NCBI GenBank assembly: GCA_947652115.1
Contig: OX393564.1
Location: 17,361,502 to 17,425,501, forward strand
Direction of reading: 5' to 3'
From: Blastomussa wellsi
Taxonomy: Eukaryota > Cnidaria > Anthozoa > Scleractinia > Plerogyridae
DNA: 64,000 nt
This document shows, one piece after another, positions 23,645 through 35,408 of the stretch. The translations under genes and the position numbers were made by a program. Under the pieces are notes generated by a model that was not told the DNA's origin, did not search any database, and saw only the letters and a program-made list of their open reading frames with translations. Numbering within the stretch: position 1 is the stretch's first letter; every line of letters starts with the position of its first letter.

Positions 23645-25751
23645 TATTTGATTTTGATCTTTTTCCTCGATTCGACCTGACATCTCAGGATCGACCAGAG
23701 AAACATCAAACACGATAAACGTGTTATAAGTATTATTAAACTGAACTGTGGTGTAATAAATCTATTTTTACGCTTTCTCCTGTTATTTCTTTTCTTTTTT
23801 CAGATTCTATGAACAAGAGGGTCCCGGCATCACAAGCGTCGAAAGCCGAGCATTGTGAGAAACGGGTTTCACGAAGTAACATAGTAAGGCAGCTTTCACT
23901 CAGACTCGTTTACGGATATATATATATATGTTAAGAAATAGTAGGAAGATTTCGCTTATCGTTAAAGAAAAGGTAAAAGTTCTTTGTGGACCTGCGAGTG
24001 ACGCATACACGAGGCACGTTTCGTTTCTGCCACTTGTATTTTCTTCCACGTTCATCGATGAAAGAAGTACAAGTGGTAGGGAGGGAGTGTCAGCTATTCA
24101 GGGACGCCATCGCTTTTGATTGTTGTAGGTCTAACTTAGTGTGTTAGTTAACTTTGAATTAAAACAAGAATTTAAAGGCGTAATCTGAGGCTAGACGATT
24201 CTTATACGCATACGCCTTCAAGTTGATGTTTGCGGCAAACAATAGAAACCACATACATGTATAGAATATAAAAAGGTGGCAGGAAAGAGTTTTTTACTAA
24301 CTTCAGTAGTCCCTTTGTTCCTCAACTGAAGATGAGCGTAATTTCCGATTCTGAGCTAATTTTACCAAGCAGAGACGGATAAGACACAAGAACGTGTATT
24401 TTTCAGTTATCTTCAGTGTTAGAATGATTCATTTTCATGTTAAAGTATAGAAGGTTTAGAAGATCTTACAAGATCAGTACATGGTTAAGAATCGTCGTCA
24501 TTATAGCCTTGCTCCTCGTCTTACAAAGACAAAAAGTAAAGTCGCAGGAGTACCATGAAGTTACCGTTAATTAGCTAGTTGAAGGGCATGCAAGATTTAT
24601 ATAAAAACAATATCAGACAGTTCAAGCTATGGTAGATATAATTATTTATATAGAAGCAGAGAGATAAAATGATATAGTCAAATAATTGTCATTTCAAACA
24701 TGTTTGACAAGTTCAGTAGTGATCATCATGCTAGTCCAGTAGAACCCCAGGTCAATCTATCGAATTATAGCGCATGTCAGAAGGTTATAATATCTATCTG
24801 TTGATAAACCATGTAGTATTACTGTAAGTAATTGTGAAAACTATCGAATAAACACGTTTTACAAATCATTTATTTTCTGTTTTACTTTTTTTTATCGAAA
24901 GAATTGAAGACTACACCTGAGACATCGTGACGCAAGTAATCCTCGTTGCTTTCCAAACATTTCTAAGAGAGGCCTGGGTTTTAGTTTGATAAGAAGGCAT
25001 TTCAAAAAGAGGAAACGCCTAAACATGAAACAAATGGACTAAAACGAAGCTGGTCCCTGCTGGTTCGAGCTTATACTCAGCGGTCTTATCCTTCAGTTGA
25101 ATCATTCTCTAATCTAGAACCCAGGCTTACCCTGGTGAATCCCATTCTCGTCCCCAGAGCCGCTGGTCTCTCTTCGCCCTTAACCAATCAAATCGTGTGT
25201 CCCCATAGCCACTTGTTCCTCGTGCACAGGCCCAACCGGCTCTGCGGAAAAGAATGGGTCCGCTCTCGTACACTTTACAAAGATCTAGATGTTAACCGCC
25301 AAATGTCGCCAAAAGGGTGCCGTGCATGCACAATCTGTTCAAACCTAGCCCTGACACGAGGCACATACATATCATTATCTCATTGGTTCGACAGCACATT
25401 TTGTCCGGGAGCAGCAGAACCCATCAGGATTTCGCTTTGCTTGATGCAAACCTATCTTGCTTAATATTGCTGTCTGATATAAACAAGTTAGACGTAACCG
25501 AAAATAAACAACAACAACATCGCCAAAATATTCTTTAATTAGTTTCCAAGGTGTCCAGCAAAAACAAAAGGCACCCAGGGTAGCATAAACAGTTCTGTAA
25601 AAATAAATTCTTTAATTGTGCGAATTTCTTCAAGGTTGTGCAAAGCCAGTACATACAACTTTAGATATTAATCGCGTATTCCGTAGACTACCAATTAATA
25701 GCTGTAATCACTTTAAGAAATTCGAATTCCAAAAACCCAAAATTAAGGCGG
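23645..25751. other. Non-coding stretch, nothing recognised
   Basis: No gene signature. A short hairpin, CCACTTGTATTTTCTTcc against ..GAAGTACAAGTGG, lies at about 24029-24077. The phrase CTCGTCCCCAGAGCC near 25147 recurs at 33668, so it probably belongs to a dispersed repeat. Confidence 0.4.
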
Positions 25752-25895
25752 TAGCAAACGAGGACACAGATGTTTCCCTGTTTGCTCAAGCGCACAACAT
25801 TGTTGCGGACACAAAATAAGACACCAAAAATGTTTAATTTTATTCAGAAACATTTTGTGTCCGCAACAAATGTTTCCTCGTTTGCGCGCGCAAAG
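25752..25895. repeat. Imperfect palindromic repeat
   Basis: Core arms ACATTGTTGCGGACACAAAA (from 25797) and TTTTGTGTCCGCAACAAATGT (to about 25873) are complementary around a short AT-rich centre. Flanking AAACGAGG/CCTCGTTT words extend the symmetry. No coding capacity or clear target duplication. Confidence 0.6.
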
Positions 25896-28800
25896 AAACG
25901 CCATCAGCAACAATGTGACCTCGTTTTGCCACCGCCATTTAACCGTGCTAGACGCATGGTCAGTACCGTCAACATGCAGATGATAACAATCCAGTGTTAA
26001 TTTGTCCCTAACACAACGTTTTACGGTACTGTGCGCCTTACCTTTGTCACCAGACAAAGTTGTTGATTACTTTTCATACCTTTTTGGCAACATTTTGATG
26101 GTTTTCATATGAAGTGGCCAATTTAAAGTACAGGAACGGTGAGATGTTAAGTTCCACGTTCGTGTCAGCTCTGCCTCCCCACACTTCTAGCATTTTGAGT
26201 TTGACAGTTCGGGAGAACTAGAGCCAGATTATGACGAAATCCTGCCTCCGAGACCGGACTGAGGCCACGGTGTTTGTCCGTGAAGTTGCCAAGCAACATG
26301 ACGTGTTTGCTCACACATTCGGTGTATCCGTGCTAGTTTTTGATTGGATACAATAAGTCGGAAACTCTTCGTGAAAACTTGCACTTGTTTGGGAAAGCCA
26401 TCCCAAATATCTCAAAAAATAATAGAAAACTTTGTCTAGTGGCATTGGTAGCAAGCGCTGAACTTTAACAATATTTAATTTAAATTTCTCATCAAAGTTG
26501 CAATTGTAATAAATAATGAGATTCTGCAGACTCGCTACTACTACAACCCTATCAAATCAAGATCGATTGTCCATAATAAATACCAGATGTCTTTTGTTCT
26601 AAGAATGTGAAGCTAAGTCCTCATATCCCTGATGATGTTCTTTATTCTTATCTTCACAACACATTCATTTTGATCACGTGGAAGAAAAAGGGCTCAAGAG
26701 ATAAAAGCTAGTTTTTATAAAGGTGCTCCAAATAAAAATATAAAAAATATCTTTAAATTGAGACAACTTTATCAATTTAATTTGTTCCACATTCAAAGAG
26801 GGTACTTAAAAAAATTGACTTTTACAAAATATATATATATTGCAAGAATGTTCTATGTTTGAGCAAATAACTCATCAATATACTCGACCTGTAAACGCTT
26901 GCCTTTTTTTCTTTTTTTATGATTATCCATTGAGAGCTCTTGATATAGACCAATGGAATAGTGTTTTCAGCACCTAAAAACACTAATCCTTCTGTTTATA
27001 TGAAGGGCTAACATTGGGCAATGACAAAAAAAGAAATGTACAGAAAAGGTGAAGTGTTCATGGTTTAAGTGTCGTCACTATAAAAGACTCGAAGATATAT
27101 TGCCAAAACATAGCAAGATGTCAGACCTTTTTCTCCCATGCCTATTAAGCATAAAACAGTAACCCCAAAATTTACTTTTGAGATCGGGTAAGGATTTTGG
27201 TTAATTTTCGTTTTTTTTTTCACTTTCCAATGGAAAGTGGACAAGTGTTAGTGTTGAGCCCTGAGTGTTGAAATATATACAATACATTGGCAATAGTATC
27301 AAGTTACTTGATTTCAAAGCTGACCTTTATGGTAAATACCCTTTCCACCACAACCCTGACTTGATATACCAATAAATTTGGTACAATTATCGTTTCTTTG
27401 ATTGTTAATGGTTGTCATAGAAACTAACATGAAATGTATATTTCTTGGTATATCTTTTCCCTCGAAATTAATGCAATTGCAGTGAAATACATTAACTATA
27501 AAATAAAATGAAGGGAAGAGAAAGAAAATTGACATTTAAAAGAATATGTCAATTTAAATTTAAAACTTCAACTTTTAGAAATACCATTTACACAAGAAAG
27601 CCAATAGATCTGTACGTCATGAGAAAACTGTGTAACAAATGTTTACACTTGGCAGAGCAATAGTACAATTTTTTTCAGTATCACAGCTATTGGTAAAACT
27701 CTGAGGAAAATATCACACAGACATAAAGCAATCTACAGTAACGACAACCAACATAATTGTCAAACCGTGGGAATATCTAACAAACATACAGATGTATACA
27801 ATTTGTTGTGTTAAGGATCTTTACATATCACATTGGACAAGGGTCTCTTTATGTAGGAGAAGGATCGAAAAGAAAGTGGGTGATAGCTTAAAATGATCCC
27901 TTTTACTATGTAAATAATTTTTGATCTTTCATTGTTAAAACAAAATATAAAATTTTGAAATAAGTTGCCTGATTCATAAAATTATTTATATATTATGATT
28001 ATCACTCTCTAAAAATAAATCTTCTGTATTACATTATATTGCATGTCAGGGCTAGATCCAATTCATTTTTATTAATGACCGACACTTTTAATAATATTTT
28101 CTCACTCTTCAGGAAGATGACCAAAAAAAATCATGGTAAAGTCCATTTTGGGTCACTTGTGGGCTTCTGTGGTGGATTTTTAGAATGTTTTGCTCAAAAC
28201 CTTGGGCAAAAGTGCCAACACCAATCAATTTATCGTACTCACTTGCTTGAAAAACAGTGCAATGTAAACTTAATTGTGCTATAAAATCAAATTTGACATT
28301 CTCCAAGATAAATATAATGGCTTTACAAAAGTTACTACCATCGGGGCCAGCAGACCTGCCCACTAAACTGCTGTGTGATAACAAATCGTTAACCTCAACA
28401 GAAACACATTTTATTTACAGTGATAGACAATTTTGGCTTAGTACTTGTTTACAGAACAGTACGTTTGACAGTTCTGTGAAATGTAACCAGGCCTCTGTAT
28501 GAAAGCGAGACTCAGGGTAACCTTGTCATGATAGAGACCAGAAACTATTTAGCATAACAACAAAACGATTTACATATCAAAAGCAAGTCAGGGTTTGTAT
28601 CTATGCAAGGTCACCTTCAGCCTCAATTCCACTCAACGGCTTGGTAACTAAGCACAGAACTGTAAAATGGCCTATTGTTGACACGCAATCCAGATCATGT
28701 GATGATTCATTTGGATGTTACAGCTGAAAGGCAGCATGTAAAAATGTCCCCAAGTCTTTGGGCCATTTCTGGCTTTTTGTAATATACTCCCATACTCCCA

Positions 28801-29314
28801 AGTACTAAGTTGCATGTGACAAATTGCACAATGATATTTGTAACCTGCCAAATGAATGATAATGTGGTCTGAATTGGGTAGCAACAAGGATGCTTACACC
28901 CAGTCATGTTATGTCACAAATTTCTTGGTGCTGTGATCCCTGCATTTACCACGTTCTCTTCCCAAAGTTGGAAATATACTAAAAATTCTGCTTCCACAGT
29001 GTGCATGCCACTCTCAATGTTATGACTAAAGACTTTAACAGGTTATAGACTATTGAAAGCCATGTGTACAAATATTCTGTATTACAATCTTGTCTAAGTT
29101 TACCATCTTACATATAAAATTAAAATAAAATAATGGAGAAGTGAATCCAATAGCATATGACAATCAGACCGAGCCATGTAATTGTGAAATAACCATCATT
29201 CTGGTACTAAAATTAATGAATTCTTGAGGGATTTAGAATTTTTGAGATACGATTGGAATATAAATATCAGTTGTCTTTCTTGTTTTCTGTTAAGACTGAA
29301 CAGATACAATTTAC
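25896..29314. other. Non-coding; possibly 3' UTR of the minus-strand gene near its right end
   Basis: No coding exon is recognisable. The right end lies directly downstream of the stop codon of the minus-strand gene at 29,315 and should include its 3' UTR, but I could not single out a polyadenylation site. Confidence 0.4.
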
Positions 29315-30253
29315 TTAAGATTTTAATGAATCCCAGAAGGCATTCTGGCTTGAAATCCTTTGATTAATGAGATCCAAAGCCCCAGAAAACAGATATGGCC
29401 ACTTTGTAAAAGCCACTTTGTACCTCACAGACATCCTGGGTACAGTATTAAGTTCAGAAAACTTCAAGTTTTCATATCGTTTAAGAAGACTCATCCTTTT
29501 CTTTCTGGCAGGATTTTTGTCTGGGCATTTTCTTTTCTTGCCTTGCTTAGCTAGCTCACTAACTAATCCAGTACCATCAACATGTGGAGAACCCTGCACA
29601 ACTTTCCTTCTTACCTTGCGCTTTTTCTCCTGAGCATTAAGTGCACGTGTTATGGACAACTTGGCAAGCGACTTTTCAGAATAGCTATTGGCAACTCTTC
29701 GTCCAGAACTTGTGTATCGTTCTTTTGCAGAGGTAGTTACAACTGTAAGTCCTCCACTTGCACATGGTTTTAGCTTATCTTTGACATCTTCCAATTTTAC
29801 AAAGAGATTTCCCTTTGTAGAAAAAGACTTTCTCTTACAGGCAGTTAGATTAGAGAGTGATTCTCTTTTCATTTTATGCTTACAGTATGATTTTCCATCT
29901 AGTGGAACAAGCTTTACCTCAGGAGAAAGAAGTCCATTTTGTTCAGTTGAGAAATGCCTTTTGGCAGAATGTGTGGGATACAAAGAGACACAAGGTTTCT
30001 CTCTTCTTGTAGGTTGAATTCTTGCATTTTGATCTTCTACTTCAATAGTTTCTTTAGGAAAGTGGTGTGGACTTTCTGGCGGTGAATAGCTATGAAGATC
30101 GGACCAGATATCTTCACAACCATACATGACATGATCACTGAATGAAATAAAACCTGAAGAGTTTGTACTCTCACCCACATCTTGTTTTGAGGCCATTGCT
30201 GCAGATAAGCTTGATGTTACAGACACTGTTTCATATGAAAAGTCTTGGGGTTT
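29315..30253 (-). CDS. Last exon of an unrecognised nuclear-type protein
   Basis: This is the 3' exon of a gene on the minus strand. It starts after a TTTTTTACATATCAG acceptor and ends at TAA. Splicing to the exon ending at 31066 is phase 0 to phase 0 and gives a protein of about 522 residues from the likely ATG. I do not recognise the family. The C-terminal part is rich in basic clusters, including KKRKVRRK (about residues 420-427), GKKRK (about 448) and ARKKR (about 459), which resemble nuclear localisation signals. The last 60 or so residues, with aromatic FTKWPYLF, look like the folded portion; most of the rest is polar, Ser/Thr-rich and probably disordered. The open frame extends four codons upstream of an in-frame GTG, so the exon does not begin with its own start. 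Confidence is good for coding and low for function. Confidence 0.75.
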   Translation of the reverse strand, partial: KPQDFSYETVSVTSSLSAAMASKQDVGESTNSSGFISFSDHVMYGCEDIWSDLHSYSPPESPHHFPKETIEVEDQNARIQPTRREKPCVSLYPTHSAKRHFSTEQNGLLSPEVKLVPLDGKSYCKHKMKRESLSNLTACKRKSFSTKGNLFVKLEDVKDKLKPCASGGLTVVTTSAKERYTSSGRRVANSYSEKSLAKLSITRALNAQEKKRKVRRKVVQGSPHVDGTGLVSELAKQGKKRKCPDKNPARKKRMSLLKRYENLKFSELNTVPRMSVRYKVAFTKWPYLFSGALDLINQRISSQNAFWDSLKS

Positions 30254-30813
30254 CTGATATGTAAAAAAGATTCAAAAGGTAACCTGATGTGTAGACTACT
30301 GTGAAAGTGCCCGAGCTTGATGCAAACATGACACAAAATTATAAACGGCACGTGCATCATTTTAATTTTAGATTTACTTTTTTCTGCTGGGAAGTATGGC
30401 AAGGCATGTCAGGTGTAGAGACTAATGCATGGCTGCCAAAAAACAATCGGACATTGAACAATGGCCAGAAAATTCGACGATGTCCGATAAAATCCCCAAC
30501 GGCTCCAAGGTACATGTAGGTCAAACAACAGCAATGAACTACACAGCAAACACCACATGAACATAAAACACTGTTCCATGCAATGTTTCAAGCTGAAAAA
30601 TCTGCATAGTTGAGCTTTCAAAGTTTTCTGTACACAACACAACTTTATGTAAATGAAGTTTTATTTATTCAAGGAGCTTTTGATTCAAGGACTACTGGGG
30701 AAAGTTCAAGGGCATTTCAAGGACTTCTGCAAATTTTCCAATTTTCAAGCACTTTTCAAGGGGTTCATGGTGCTTTTTCAAGGCCTTTTCAAGGCCTGTA
30801 CAAACCATGTCTT

Positions 30814-30880
30814 AGAGTAATGCGTCTTGCCCAAGGACACAACCAAGTGCCCCAGCTATAGCTCAAACCCAGAATGGCCC
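30814..30880 (-). repeat. SINE fragment in an intron
   Basis: Read on the minus strand it has a degenerate B-box-like GGGTTTGAGC and then GTTGTGTCCTTGGGCAAGAC, a body motif shared by a common class of tRNA-derived animal SINEs. It lies between the two exons of the minus-strand gene. The neighbouring 30,670-30,800 is a run of imperfect TTCAAGG repeats. Confidence 0.5.
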
Positions 30881-31065
30881 GTAGTTAATCCAATGCACAC
30901 TGTTCCTTCCACAATAAGCCGAGTGACAGTATTTTTGATGAGCATACGAACTTCTCAAAGGTTACGTCTCAGCTACATACAAAACAAGGGCAACTCTACA
31001 ACACAAAATAGACTAATCTACTGGCTAAAACAGAATGAACCACATGAGAAGAAACATGTACTTAC

Positions 31066-31703
31066 CAAATATGTTCTTGTAAAATCTGTTCCTGACAGTG
31101 TGGAAACATCTGTTATATCTGACAGTACTTCACTGCATTCAAGTTCTAGTGGTCTAGTGGTATATCCTGGCTTTTTCCATGTTACAGGAGTAAGGCAAAC
31201 AGAAGCAGTAAGTTCCTTACCCTTAGAGCTACACGATGAATGTCTAGAAGATGTTGAAACCACAGAGTTCCTTCTTTTGGTTTTCAGAGTGTTTGGAGTT
31301 CCATTACCAGGCATTATGTCTAAATGATCCCTTGCTACTGACACATACGAGAAGCCGGGGGATGAGCTTTGGGTAGTAGTACAAGTTACACTAGTTTTGT
31401 TTCCTTTAAAATGATGGGCACACATATTAGCTTCATTTGTATCTCTGTCTACATTTACTGAGGTAGTGCTTGTGTATACTTGACCACCTACTCCAGACAC
31501 AAATGAGAAGTCCACTGGACTCGGGGAACACATATCAACATCTGTATTGTCATGCCTTGTATTTAGTGAGGTTCTGCTACTCTTCCTTTTGGCAGTGTAG
31601 TTGTAATACTGTTCCTGTGCATTGGGAGGAAGCTCCTTTTCTGACAGCCGTGGCAGACACACACGTGCACATGGCATGTTCCTTGGATCAATCATGTTGG
31701 TGG
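31066..31703 (-). CDS. First coding exon of the same unrecognised protein
   Basis: On the minus strand the exon runs from a TTTGCTTTTAG acceptor to a strong TTG|GTAAGT donor. The first in-frame ATG (31693-31695, context ACCAACATGA) is the probable start and gives 210 residues before the junction. The sequence is Ser/Thr/Pro-rich with little predicted order and no domain I know. The reading frame is open across the acceptor, so an upstream coding exon cannot be excluded. A possible non-coding exon with a GCAG|GTAGTG donor ends at 34453 and would join without a second ATG. The 812-bp intron carries a SINE fragment. Confidence 0.7.
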
Positions 31704-33200
31704 CTAAAAGCAAATATTGCAGTAAATAACATGTTTGACTTCACTTAACTACTGTAGCACAAATACTGCGGATATCAGAAGAAGGAACTAAAAATTTCAA
31801 AGCAACAATGATTCTACCATTCACAGTCCTCCTCAACACTTGGCATTTGTGCACAAGCCTGATCATATACAGCATTTTTGTATCAATTACCATACACTTA
31901 ATGGGGCCACAAGTTTGACAGTGATGATGATCTTAGTTACTAGCTGTGTGGCCCTAAGCTGAGTGCAGATTTTGCTCTGCAGCTACTTCATTTTTATTTC
32001 TACTGAATTTTGTTTTCTCAGTGACCTGTCCCAAACCCCTCTTCAGCCACTGATTAAAAGCCAATTATGAATTTATGTTAATTGTCCAGTGTGCATAAGT
32101 AAAATTCCGGTAAAACAAAAGAGACAAATTACATTGGATGACTTCTAATTAAATGTGCAGATTTCCACCATGAGTTTTGGCTTGAAATTAGTAACTGGGA
32201 AACAAATATTCCAGCAGCACCGCACTTGGGAAAACGGTTTTTGATTTGATCTGTTTATCAATGAATAATAGATAGAGAACAGACATCTCTACATTCAACG
32301 TGGTATGTTAACGAAAGAGCACTCGACCTTGCGATTCATGGCCGAGTATCTGAATGCCATGGGAGCTTTATTTCAAAGTGCCTATGAAGTAAAAAAATAA
32401 TTGCTGCTTATTTAAAAGGCTTTTCAAAATAAAAAAAATGGCATTTTCCTTTTTGAAGTATCTTCTTTCATTTTATGCATATTTGCGTTTTTGTATTATG
32501 CAAATGAGAAAAGTGCCGACGTTATAAATCATTCAACTAAAAGATAAAACCCTGAATCAGGAATAATATCTCTAGAAATATTGAAGAAGCGTTCTACAAA
32601 CTTGGCACCAGAAATGTACACCACAAAAGAAACAAATGACACCCATTGTGCCATTGCCATGGCAACAATTTTGCCATGAGACCTATTACAATTAAGAGTA
32701 ACATTCCCAGTTTTTATCGTAACCAAGGATCATCCACTCCCAACAAGCTAATGAGTGGAGTTAAGGCGATAAGCACACCATGTGTGCTCTGAGGAGCATC
32801 ATCTGTCCCACTTGAAAGGGTTGCCAATAGGGATATTTGTTTCTGACAGAGAGAGACTGGAGCCAAGAGTGTTGCCATGGCAATGGCACAGCGGGTGTTA
32901 TTTTGTTGGGTGCCCAGATAACTAGGGGCTGGAGCTGCCAACCCCAAACCCAGGTACCGGTAGGTAGAACACCCCAAAACCGGCCATACCTGCAGCCCAA
33001 CCACGAGCCCCATCTGCCAAACCCAGCCCCCACCTAAGCACCCGTCACACTGAATCGAAAGTCCAGTAGAGAAAATAAGAGAGATGAAAATAACTATGGG
33101 CACATGGGAAGGCGCACGCACACCAAAAGCAAACCTGACTAATGCTGACCCTCTAAACACTAAGTATGTCATGACAACCAGCACGAACAGGTAACGTAAC
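31704..33200. other. Non-coding; probable 5' intron or upstream region of the minus-strand gene
   Basis: The polypyrimidine acceptor at 31704 implies an intron here. A 162-codon minus-strand frame at 32714-33202 has no recognisable domain and overlaps a duplicated repeat at one end, so I do not call it a gene. Confidence 0.45.
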
Positions 33201-33455
33201 ACCAGCCAAATGCTAACATGTCACAGGGTATGCCAATAATGCTACACCATGCAAATAACACTAAGCCACCCCAAGCCAGCACTGAGCAACTGGCTCCTAG
33301 TTGTCAACTTGAAGTAAATAACAGTTAACTTCATAGAAAAGGCAATGTAAAACCAGCCAAACGCTAACATGTCACAGGGTATGCCAATAATGCTATGCCA
33401 CGCAAATAACACTAAGCCACCCCTAGCCCAGCACGTTAGAGCAACTGGTTCCTCG
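33201..33455. repeat. Direct duplication of about 105 bp
   Basis: About 33201-33300 and 33353-33455 share CTAACATGTCACAGGGTATG, CAAATAACACTAAGCCACCC and flanking sequence with scattered substitutions. The spacing between copies is about 152 bp. Non-coding, origin unknown. Confidence 0.75.
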
Positions 33456-33710
33456 TGGAAAGGCAGAAACTACAATAGCAAAACAAGTCACAGTATTTTT
33501 AGACAACGATTTTGGCTTTCAAACAACATCCAAGGCGTTATCAAAACAATTTTAGCTTTAAAATAACACCCAAAGATTCATTTGCAAAAAGCCTAGCCAG
33601 CACAATAAAATCTTGACTTATTGCTTCATCTAACAGTTTCTGTTAATATGTTTAAATATGTGCTCAATCTCGTCCCCAGAGCCTGGAAGTTCACTGGTGT
33701 TTATATAATA

Positions 33711-33861
33711 AATAGAATATTATATGGCCCCTTAGAGATACGAAATTTCTCTTCTCGTGTTGAAACCTATTTCACTTGTTCGCTGCGCTCACTCGTGAAA
33801 TATCTTCCAACACTCGGAGAGAAATTTAGAATCTCCACGCGGCCATGTAATATCCTCTATT
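33711..33861. repeat. Palindromic MITE-like repeat, about 150 bp
   Basis: AATAGAATATTATATGGCC at the left is mirrored by GGCCATGTAATATCCTCTATT at the right. The interior blocks around TTTCTCTTCTCGTGTTG and CAACACTCGGAGAGAAATTT also pair, meeting near CTGCGCTCAC. No coding capacity. Confidence 0.7.
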
Positions 33862-33921
33862 CATTTGAGTGTCAACTGTATCTAGCACTGACATTCTAAT
33901 TGGGGACACTGCAAAGCACAA

Positions 33922-33963
33922 ATGAAATCAAATCAAATTAAATCGAATTAAATCAAATCAAAT
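33922..33963. repeat. AAATC-type microsatellite
   Basis: A short run of imperfect AAATC/AAATT pentamers follows the palindromic repeat at 33711-33861. Confidence 0.7.
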
Positions 33964-35408
33964 GTGAATGCTGGTTTTTGTGGAGAGAAGCAAACCAGAC
34001 GACCCAGAGAAAACATCTCGGGGCAGAGTACAAATATTAATTAAATTTGATGACTTCATAATATTCCCGACCGGTGTTTCTAGGCAAATAGCTGTAGGTT
34101 AATGAAGTCGTATAATTTTATTTAATGTTAATCTCCTTATTTTCTTTTGTGGTATTTAATGTGTTTGTGTGTGTTTACTTTAGTTAGCTACCAACTTCAA
34201 ATTGCAATATATATATAATTAACTGGCAGCCTGGCATTTATAACTATTTCAGGTTATTTCAGGTTGTCAGTTTTCCTTATTCTTAATTTAATTATTATTT
34301 AATGTTACTGTAATTTAATTTAATTAAAAAAATAAGGGATAAATAAAGCTGTTGTTGTTGTAGAGAACCAACAAACTAATAAAGTGTGTATAATGTGTGT
34401 GAGTATAATACTGATAACTTAGATATAAAACTATAACAAAAAAGTGCACTACCTGCTGCCTTGAGCCTCAAGACACTATTTTGCGAATTTTTCGATATGG
34501 TGCCTCCTCAAATATGCTCTCTTCTACCTGTCTGAAAGGAAGTTGAACGTTTCATATTTGGTACGAAAGCTACATTATACTGTATAAGAAGTTGTCCTGA
34601 TTATAAAAGAAACCAGTTAAGTTCGGTTTTTGAGATTTTCAATTGGTTGTACACGAGCGACATATATGTTCCTCAATTTATATTCGTTAAATTGTCGTGA
34701 CAACTTACACACTTTCACGCAGAATAAGAAAACGGTAAAAGTTAAGTGGATATTTTGCCAACTTTTTGATTATATAAGCTCAATATCAGCTTATTGTTGG
34801 TTTCCCAGTACCGCCATTTTCAAGTTACAGCAAACTGTTCTCGCATACGTTTACGGTTTAAACTTTATCGCTCACGTCCTACGTAACTTACACTAGAAGC
34901 GGCGTGACCGTCCACTTGACATCATCGGATCAAAACACTTTCTCATCTATGGTAATTCATCGCGAAAACATTCATAAATGATATAGCCATGAAACCGCGT
35001 TTCATGCTACGAAATACACTGTGAAAAATCCGAGGGTCATTTAAACTTCATTGTGCAATATAAATTACTACAAAATCTTACCTTTGAACGTGAAATAACC
35101 AAATGAAGGTACTTAAGATTTGACAACGAAAAACGACGGATAAAAACGACAAAACTTTCGTAATTCAGTTAACGGAGCGAATAAAGATTGCTTTCCTGGA
35201 CTGAAAACCTTCGTACATGGCGTAGCTGAGCCTGCGATTCCCCTGTACAGCGGGAAAGATCCCCGTACACACAAAATATGGCGGCTACGAGAGACAGATC
35301 ATTTTTTGTGGGTTTAAATTTTAAAGTTTCAGCCATTCCAAAATAGGAACGGGCGAAGAACAGAATGCAACTGAATGAACGGTGTGAAGCAGTGATATAA
35401 CAAATATA
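33964..35408. other. Non-coding; possible upstream exon and promoter of the minus-strand gene
   Basis: A minus-strand exon candidate ends at 34453 with donor GCAG|GTAGTG and begins near a TTCCTTTCAG acceptor at about 34530-34550. It has no ATG in frame with the coding exon and would be 5' UTR. ATATGGCGGC at about 35276-35285 on the plus strand resembles a YY1-type promoter element. Both readings are tentative. Confidence 0.3.

Noticed and set aside
29688..30017. 109-codon plus-strand frame opposite the nuclear-type protein
   Set aside because: It is antisense to a better-supported exon with matched splice phase.
32714..33202. 162-codon minus-strand frame with hydrophobic N-terminus
   Set aside because: It has no recognisable domain and no paired splice sites, and its upstream end runs into duplicated repeat sequence. 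It looks like a chance frame in GC-richer DNA.
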